NCBI RefSeq assembly: GCF_016427605.1
Contig: NZ_JAELXQ010000025.1
Location: forward strand, 1-47,156
DNA length: 47,156 bases
Source of the DNA: Ochrobactrum sp. Q0168
GTDB lineage: Bacteria > Pseudomonadota > Alphaproteobacteria > Rhizobiales > Rhizobiaceae
Reading direction: 5' to 3'
Positions within the stretch are counted from its first letter, which is position 1; the number at the start of each line of letters is the position of its first letter. A program made the position numbers and the translations under genes. Positions 42,079-47,156 of this stretch are shown piece after piece. The notes below the pieces were generated by a model, which was not told the DNA's origin, did no database searches, and saw nothing but the letters and a program-made list of their open reading frames with translations.

Positions 42079-43398
42079 ATGACACAATATCCAGAATCCT
42101 GCCCTCAGTCCCAAGCGCTCTTTGATCGTGCACAAAAGGTAATGCCAGGAGGCAATACGCGCACGACCGTTTACATGGACCCCTTTCCAATCTATGCGCA
42201 GAGCGGTGAGGGATGCCGAATGCGTGATGTCGACGGCAATATCTATTACGACTGCATCAACAACTTCACCTCCATGATACATGGTTATGCCCAGCCGGAA
42301 GCGATTAGCTCGGTAAACGAGCAGCTTCCTCTTGGTACGGCTTTTGGCGCTCCGACGATCAGTGAGATCGAATTGGCCGAACTCTTGGTCGAGCGATTAC
42401 CCTCTGTCGACCAAATTCGCTTCGCGAATTCCGGTACAGAAGGCGTCATGATGGCGATCAAAGCAGCGCGCGCTTTTACCAACCGTCCGAAGATTGTCAA
42501 AATCGAAGGTGCCTATCACGGATCCTATGATTTCGCTGAAGTTAGTCTGGACAGCACACCGGGCAACTGGGGTGATATGCCCGCATCGACCGCTTATGCA
42601 AAAGGGACGCCCCAAGGGGTTCTGGATGATGTCATTGCAGTTCCCTTCAATGACATTGAAGCAATAAAGGCTGTTTTCCGCGTGCACGGGCATGAAATTG
42701 CTGGTGTACTGATCGATCCGATGCCAAACCGGGCCGGACTCATTCCGGCGCGAAAAGATTATCTCGAAGCTTTGGTCGAAACGGCCCATCTATCGGGATC
42801 GCTTGTGATTTTCGACGAAGTGATTTCGTTTCGCCTTGGCTACTCCGGCGCTCAGGGGCTTTGGGGCATTACACCCGACCTGACCTCGCTTGGAAAAATC
42901 ATCGGTGGTGGCTTTCCAGTGGGCGCCGTTGCCGGCCGCGCAGAGGTGATGTCTGTATTTGATCCGACCAAGGGAAAGCCCGCTCTGCCGCACGGTGGCA
43001 CTTTTACGGCAAATCCCGTGACGATGCGGGCTGGTCTGGCAGCCATGGAAGCATTGACGCCAGAATCTTTCAGTCATCTGGATCGACTGGGCGTGATTTT
43101 GCGAGACGGGACAAACGAAATTTTCCGAAAATCTGGATTGTCTGGTCGTTGTGTAGGTCTCGGATCATTGTTCAAGATTCATTTTACCGACAATGACATC
43201 GTCGATTATCGTTCGGTCTATCCTTCCGCAGGTGATCGTCACAAGCTCAACCTTCTCCATAAAGGTCTCCTCGATAGAGGAGTGTTGTCTGCGAGCTATG
43301 GGCTTTTCGCCCTATCCACGCCTATGACTGAGGCCGATGCCTATACGATACTTGTCGCTATCAATGACACTTTCAAACACATCGCCTCGCGGTCTTGA
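42079..43398 (+). CDS. Class III (GSA-aminomutase-like) PLP aminotransferase
   Basis: This 439-residue PLP enzyme begins LFDRAQKVMPGGNTRTTVYM, typical of glutamate-1-semialdehyde aminomutase-like proteins. It has FANSGTEGVMMAIKAARAFT and YHGSYDF for cofactor phosphate and ring, VIFDEVISFRLGYSGAQG and the Schiff-base Lys K273 in LTSLGKIIGGGFPVGA. Haem biosynthesis is unlikely to be its role in this catabolic context. Many such paralogues transaminate omega-, beta- or D-amino compounds. The product aldehyde could go to the preceding dehydrogenase. The ribosome site before ATG 42079 is weak, which may mean coupling to upstream translation. Confidence 0.9.
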   Translation: MTQYPESCPQSQALFDRAQKVMPGGNTRTTVYMDPFPIYAQSGEGCRMRDVDGNIYYDCINNFTSMIHGYAQPEAISSVNEQLPLGTAFGAPTISEIELAELLVERLPSVDQIRFANSGTEGVMMAIKAARAFTNRPKIVKIEGAYHGSYDFAEVSLDSTPGNWGDMPASTAYAKGTPQGVLDDVIAVPFNDIEAIKAVFRVHGHEIAGVLIDPMPNRAGLIPARKDYLEALVETAHLSGSLVIFDEVISFRLGYSGAQGLWGITPDLTSLGKIIGGGFPVGAVAGRAEVMSVFDPTKGKPALPHGGTFTANPVTMRAGLAAMEALTPESFSHLDRLGVILRDGTNEIFRKSGLSGRCVGLGSLFKIHFTDNDIVDYRSVYPSAGDRHKLNLLHKGLLDRGVLSASYGLFALSTPMTEADAYTILVAINDTFKHIASRS

Positions 43399-43517
43399 CA
43401 CGGTGTCACATTACGAAACGCAACCCGTCATATTGAGCGCGGCATGCAGAATGAACAGATCGGGTTGGTAATTTATAATCCGATATAGGTTCAGCGAAAA
43501 CAATAGCAGGAATTGAA

Positions 43518-44669
43518 ATGACCACTTCTCCCCATGTCGTCATCATTGGCGCTGGCACCTTAGGAATGTGTTCGGCGGTTAACCTTATCCGGCAAGGCGC
43601 CCGCGTGACCGTCATCGACGCAAATGCCATCGCGTCCGGTTCAAGTGGACGATCAGTTGGCGTAATTGGCACCCAGTTTACCGATCCATTCGAGATTCTC
43701 CTGCGGCAACATTCAATGCGACAGTTTCAGGAATTTGAGCGGCAGGGATTGCGGATCAATCACATCGGATATTTAAGACTTGCCCGAACTGACGAGCAAA
43801 TGGAACTCTTTCGTCAGTCAGTTGAGATGCAGAAAAAGGCCGGTTTCCGTTCGAAAATTTATCAAGCTGGCGAACTGAACAATCTTATCCCTCACCTCAA
43901 TCCGGACGGTCTGGCTGGCGCAATTTTCGGACCTGATGACGGTTTCATCGATCCGCACGAGCTGTGCACACTGCTGGCTGAGAAGGTGCGCGAAGCCGGT
44001 GGTACGGTCAGGCAGTTCTGCAAGCTTGAAGGCGTAGCGAGGATCGCTGGAGGATATAGACTCGAAACGACTAAAGGCCAAATCGAGTGCGATATTGTGA
44101 TCAATGCAGCGGGCGCCTGGGCGTCCCAGGTAGCGGCACTCTTCGGGCAGACGCTTCAGGTCAAGCCAGAGCGGCACGAAGCCATTACCATCCTTCTAGA
44201 CCAGCCGCTCGATTACACGATGCCCATGGTGATGGACCTCGTTAACGGGGAGGGCACCGGGCTTAACTTCAGGCACGAGAAAGCAGGTGAGCTGATCGCT
44301 GAAGTTCATAAAGTAACGAACTCGGAGCCGGAAGATCCAGATCTCTATAATGATCAGTGCGAAGAACAATCGCGTATCGAGCTCGCGGAACTCCTCTTGG
44401 AACGAGTTCCCGATCTACCCGGTGCACGCCTTGGGCGCGGCTGGGCTGGACTTTATCCTATGACCTACGACAAGCGTCCATTAGTCGGTCCTGTTGATCC
44501 GTCCGAACCGACTCTTGTCACGGCAGCCGGCGCAGGCGGTTACGGCATCCAGCTTTCGCCAGTGATCGGTCAGATTGCCACCGATTGGGCGCTTCATGGT
44601 GCACCGGTATCTGCTCCGGGAACCGAACAATTGCGGCCGACCGCTGCGCGATATGCTCCGGCGGCATAA
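43518..44669 (+). CDS. FAD-dependent amino acid/amine oxidoreductase (DAO family)
   Basis: This 383-residue flavoprotein has the dinucleotide motif VVIIGAGTLG (GAGTLG 11-16) and the DAO-type ASGSSGRSVGVIGTQF. The late C-terminal motif is VTAAGAGGYGIQLSPVIGQI. It resembles D-amino acid dehydrogenase, glycine/sarcosine oxidase and related enzymes that oxidise a C-N bond. AGGA lies eight bases before ATG 43518. It is placed between the aminotransferase and the ABC ATPase. The substrate is probably a secondary or D-amino compound carried by the importer (inference). Confidence 0.88.
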   Translation: MTTSPHVVIIGAGTLGMCSAVNLIRQGARVTVIDANAIASGSSGRSVGVIGTQFTDPFEILLRQHSMRQFQEFERQGLRINHIGYLRLARTDEQMELFRQSVEMQKKAGFRSKIYQAGELNNLIPHLNPDGLAGAIFGPDDGFIDPHELCTLLAEKVREAGGTVRQFCKLEGVARIAGGYRLETTKGQIECDIVINAAGAWASQVAALFGQTLQVKPERHEAITILLDQPLDYTMPMVMDLVNGEGTGLNFRHEKAGELIAEVHKVTNSEPEDPDLYNDQCEEQSRIELAELLLERVPDLPGARLGRGWAGLYPMTYDKRPLVGPVDPSEPTLVTAAGAGGYGIQLSPVIGQIATDWALHGAPVSAPGTEQLRPTAARYAPAA

Positions 44670-44748
44670 AACTTGGGAAAGGTGCTGCCTCCCTGAGGAG
44701 AACGCTGGAAGTCAAGAACAGAACACCGTCATCAACACGGGGTGAAAG

Positions 44749-45510
44749 ATGTCTCAGAATAAGCCAATTGTCCGCTTGCAGGACGTGAATGTTCGTTACG
44801 GTAATTATCATGCGGTCAAGAACGTCACGCTTGACATTAAAAAGGGTGAGGTTGTTGCCATTGTTGGCCCGAGTGGCGCGGGGAAAAGTACCTTCCTGCG
44901 CACGATCAATATGCTCGAACAACCAGTATCTGGAACACTGCAAGTTGGGGCGTTTCAATTCGACCTCGACAGCAAGCTGGGGAATGATCAATTGCTGAAG
45001 CTGCGACGTTCGACCGGTATGGTTTTCCAGTCATTCAACCTCTTTCCTCATATGTCGGTGCGTAAGAATATTACTTTGCCTCAGATGCGCGTGTTGGGAC
45101 GAAGCAAGAATGACGCCGATGCTCGCACTACACAGTTGCTAGAGCGGGTGCATCTGGCAGACAAGGGCGATGCCTATCCAGCTCGGCTTTCGGGCGGCCA
45201 ACAACAACGTATCGCGATAGCACGAGCTTTGGCGCTTGATCCCGAAGTCATGCTGTTCGATGAACCTACCTCAGCGCTTGATCCTGAACTCGGTCTGGAG
45301 GTTCTCGCTGTAATGCGCGAGCTGGCTCAGGACGGTATGACAATGATCGTTGTCACGCATGAAATTGCTTTCGCTACGGAAGTCGCTGATCGGCTCATCG
45401 TGATGGCGGACGGTCAGATCATTGAAGAAGGAAAACCCTCGGAGGTTATCCGTCATCCGTCTTCTCCGCGGACGCAAAAATTCTTCCGAGCCATTGTGGA
45501 TCGGCACTGA
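44749..45510 (+). CDS. Amino acid ABC transporter ATP-binding protein
   Basis: This 253-residue ATPase has Walker A GPSGAGKST (40-48), Q-loop MVFQSFNLFPHMSV, signature LSGGQQQRIAIARAL, Walker B VMLFDEPTSALDPE and the switch His in VTHEIAFATEV. It belongs to the polar amino acid (GlnQ/HisP) class. Its stop overlaps the first permease start (TGATG). It powers the importer whose binding protein is encoded divergently at 39382. Confidence 0.94.
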   Translation: MSQNKPIVRLQDVNVRYGNYHAVKNVTLDIKKGEVVAIVGPSGAGKSTFLRTINMLEQPVSGTLQVGAFQFDLDSKLGNDQLLKLRRSTGMVFQSFNLFPHMSVRKNITLPQMRVLGRSKNDADARTTQLLERVHLADKGDAYPARLSGGQQQRIAIARALALDPEVMLFDEPTSALDPELGLEVLAVMRELAQDGMTMIVVTHEIAFATEVADRLIVMADGQIIEEGKPSEVIRHPSSPRTQKFFRAIVDRH

Positions 45511-46151
45511 TGACAGATTTACTTCTCAATCTGCTAAAGGGCCTTCCCGCAACAATTGCTTTGACAGTTGGCGGCTTTGCCGTGGGAGCGGTACTCGGAG
45601 TGCCGTTGGTACTATTACGTCGTTCAAAATCTCGACCGATTAGCGGTCTGGCGCGAATTTTTATCGACGTTGCTCGCGGAATTCCACCTGTTGTCTGGCT
45701 CTTCATAATATTTTTTGGTTTGGGAACCGGCATCATCCGGCTGACATCGCTACAGGCCGGTATTATCGGAATGGGTTTGGTGTCTTCAGCCTATCTGGCC
45801 GAGATTTATCGTGGCGGCTTTCTTTCGTTGCCAGGCGGGCAGACTGAAGCAGCAACTGCTCTTGGAATGAGGGGTAGTGACATTTTAAGGTTTGTATCCG
45901 CACCCCAGGTTTTGCGCGTATCTATACCTGCAATGGCCACGTTCTTTGTGAGCCTACTCAAGGATAGCACGGTGGCCTCAACAATCGGCGTCCGTGACAT
46001 TATGATGTTTACATCCCAGGCGGCACAAGCTCAGTCGGGAGGCTTTGCTCCCTTCCTCATTGCGGCGCTGATCTACATTCTCTTGTCCATTCCCATCGCC
46101 TTTATGTCTCGTGTATTGGACGAAAGGCTTCGCAGGAGGCTCTCGCGATGA
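45510..46151 (+). CDS. Amino acid ABC transporter permease, first subunit
   Basis: This 213-residue membrane protein has about five helices and the EAA-type coupling loop GGQTEAATALGMRGSDILRF, as well as the family's FVSLLKDSTVASTIGVRDI. It is of HisM/GlnP length. It overlaps the ATPase gene by one base and the second permease by 4 nt. With that subunit it forms the heterodimeric channel. Confidence 0.92.
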   Translation: MTDLLLNLLKGLPATIALTVGGFAVGAVLGVPLVLLRRSKSRPISGLARIFIDVARGIPPVVWLFIIFFGLGTGIIRLTSLQAGIIGMGLVSSAYLAEIYRGGFLSLPGGQTEAATALGMRGSDILRFVSAPQVLRVSIPAMATFFVSLLKDSTVASTIGVRDIMMFTSQAAQAQSGGFAPFLIAALIYILLSIPIAFMSRVLDERLRRRLSR

Positions 46152-46807
46152 AGGAAACCCTGGCAAATTTTGTCGAATGGACGCCTCAGCTCTTCGCGGG
46201 TCTCGTTGTAAGCCTGCAGCTAACTGGATTGGCCCTCCTCATGGGGCTTCCTCTTGGATTGCTGCTTGCCCTCCTTTCGATGACGAAAATGCGTTTGCCG
46301 CGTTATATGGCGATACTGCTAGTCGAGATTGGCCGCGGTGCTCCGGCACTGGTTGTGCTCCAAATGGTCTATTATGGACTACCTTCGGCGGGCATCAACA
46401 CGAGTGCCTTCATCGCAGCAGCTGTTGCTCTTGCCTTAACCACTGCCGCCTATACAAGTGAAATTCTGCGTGCAGGTTTGAACGCAGTTCCTCAAAGAGA
46501 ATTCGAAGCGGGTTTAGCACTCGGCATGACCAACGCAGACATTATGCGATTTGTGGTCATCCCACAGGGCGTGCTTTTTGCCGTACCCGCACTTATGGGG
46601 TTTGCAATTCTGATCTTTCAGGCAAGTGCACTTGCATTTACGATCTCCGTGCCGGAGCTCCTCGCGAGAGCCTATCGCGTTGGCGCCGCGACCTATCTTT
46701 ATCTTGATGTGCTGATCCTCGCGGGTTTGTTTTATCTGGTCGTGACAATTCCATTTGGCTGGCTTGTGGCCGGAACGGAGCGGAGGCTTGGCAAACATCT
46801 TGGGTAA
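46148..46807 (+). CDS. Amino acid ABC transporter permease, second subunit
   Basis: This 219-residue permease of the same family has the N-terminal LVVSLQLTGLALLMGLPLGL and coupling loop PQREFEAGLALGMTNADIMR. It has about five helices. The start ATGA overlaps the previous stop. It is the last gene of the transport/oxidation set; etfB starts 45 bases later with no visible terminator between them. Confidence 0.92.
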   Translation: MKETLANFVEWTPQLFAGLVVSLQLTGLALLMGLPLGLLLALLSMTKMRLPRYMAILLVEIGRGAPALVVLQMVYYGLPSAGINTSAFIAAAVALALTTAAYTSEILRAGLNAVPQREFEAGLALGMTNADIMRFVVIPQGVLFAVPALMGFAILIFQASALAFTISVPELLARAYRVGAATYLYLDVLILAGLFYLVVTIPFGWLVAGTERRLGKHLG

Positions 46808-46852
46808 GACGCTTGCCAAACTGATTTACGTAAATTGCATATGAGAGAAATC

Positions 46853-47156
46853 ATGAAAAAAGTCCTTGTCGCAGTAAAACGTGTCGTCGATTACAATGTA
46901 AAGATCCGTGTGAAGGGCGATGGATCTGGCGTTGAGCTTTCGAATGTGAAGATGTCGATGAACCCGTTCGACGAGATTGCGGTTGAAGAGGCGATCCGTT
47001 TGAAGGAAGCAGGCAAGGTCACGGAGATCGTGGCTGTTTCGGTTGGCCCGGCACAGGCGCAGGAAACGCTGCGCACGGCCCTTGCCATGGGTGCGGACCG
47101 CGCCATTCTGGTGAAGACCGACGAGACAGTCGAGCCGCTCGGCGTCGCCAAGGTCA
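46853..47156 (+). CDS. etfB: Electron transfer flavoprotein beta subunit, N-terminal part
   Basis: The frame runs to the window edge with 101 residues, beginning [20 protein letters not shown] and containing [20 protein letters not shown] and [12 protein letters not shown], diagnostic of EtfB. EtfAB passes electrons from acyl-CoA and amine dehydrogenases to ETF:ubiquinone oxidoreductase. It is a core gene, so the boundary between the accessory modules and core chromosome is probably close to 46.8 kb. Base composition becomes more regular here (GC-rich third positions). The ribosome site GAGAGAAATC is weak to fair. Confidence 0.93.
   Translation, partial: MKKVLVAVKRVVDYNVKIRVKGDGSGVELSNVKMSMNPFDEIAVEEAIRLKEAGKVTEIVAVSVGPAQAQETLRTALAMGADRAILVKTDETVEPLGVAKV

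Noticed and set aside
42079..43398. Haem biosynthesis glutamate-1-semialdehyde aminomutase
   Set aside because: Sequence style fits the superfamily, but alphaproteobacteria make 5-aminolevulinate by HemA condensation and the context is catabolic, so a paralogous aminotransferase is more likely.
1..47156. CRISPR arrays, tRNA or rRNA genes, replication origin, phage genes
   Set aside because: No regularly spaced direct repeats, no cloverleaf with T-loop consensus, no rRNA-like segments and no phage structural genes were seen. This was by eye; a covariance-model scan would be decisive.

Overview
The window looks like chromosomal or large-replicon DNA of an alphaproteobacterium of the order Hyphomicrobiales, most like the Ochrobactrum/Brucella group. 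The reasons are the EtfB start at the right edge, an HWE-type kinase, a candidate EcfG-type promoter, tightly packed operons of solute transport and catabolism, and many IclR/LysR regulators. The assignment is by protein style only; no 16S or other marker gene is present, and no tRNA, rRNA or CRISPR array was seen.

Layout. (1) 1-2.4 kb is a worn accessory strip: the tail of an IS5-family transposase, a broken csbD-like stress gene behind a candidate EcfG promoter, two small membrane-protein genes, and an internally deleted IS6-family element that keeps both terminal repeats. (2) 2.4-8.3 kb is an intact four-gene signalling operon whose genes overlap by 4 nt each: a CHASE3/GAF hybrid histidine kinase with three receiver domains, CheR, a receiver-less CheB, and a REC-HWE kinase. 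There is no chemoreceptor. (3) 8.6-10.1 kb again holds damaged genes: a YflT-like stress protein with a frameshift at its start, a secreted PepSY-like protein with TGA at codon 4, and a GntR remnant. (4) 10.6-13.9 kb holds an AA_synth (DUF1185) gene with a beta-hydroxyacid dehydrogenase, a divergent LysR, and an IclR regulator. (5) 13.9-25.4 kb holds a complete branched-chain-amino-acid-type ABC importer diverging from a six-gene CoA-dependent catabolic operon: dehydrogenase, two acyl-CoA dehydrogenases, crotonase, CaiB-type CoA-transferase, aldehyde dehydrogenase. An IclR-like palindrome sits in front of that operon. (6) 25.7-28.3 kb is a periplasmic sulfatase diverging from an outer-membrane channel-like protein. 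(7) 28.6-36.2 kb is an IclR regulator facing a six-gene operon (DUF6282 hydrolase, MFS carrier, HpcH/HpaI aldolase, cupin, DHOD/PreA-like flavoprotein, second MFS carrier) with a clear promoter and operator. (8) 36.3-46.8 kb is a LysR/class II aldolase pair, then an IclR-associated system for uptake and oxidation of an amino compound: binding protein, aldehyde dehydrogenase, class III aminotransferase, FAD amine oxidase, ABC ATPase and two permeases. (9) The window ends inside etfB.

How it fits together. From about 10.6 kb on, the window is a series of self-contained nutrient modules, each with its own importer, enzymes and local regulator. The EtfB at the edge could accept electrons from the acyl-CoA dehydrogenases. 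The best candidates for undescribed biology are the receptor-less CheR/CheB kinase operon, whose kinase has Glu-Glu pairs at exact seven-residue spacing before its histidine domain, and the DUF6282/aldolase/cupin/DHOD-like operon, whose substrate cannot be read from known pathways.
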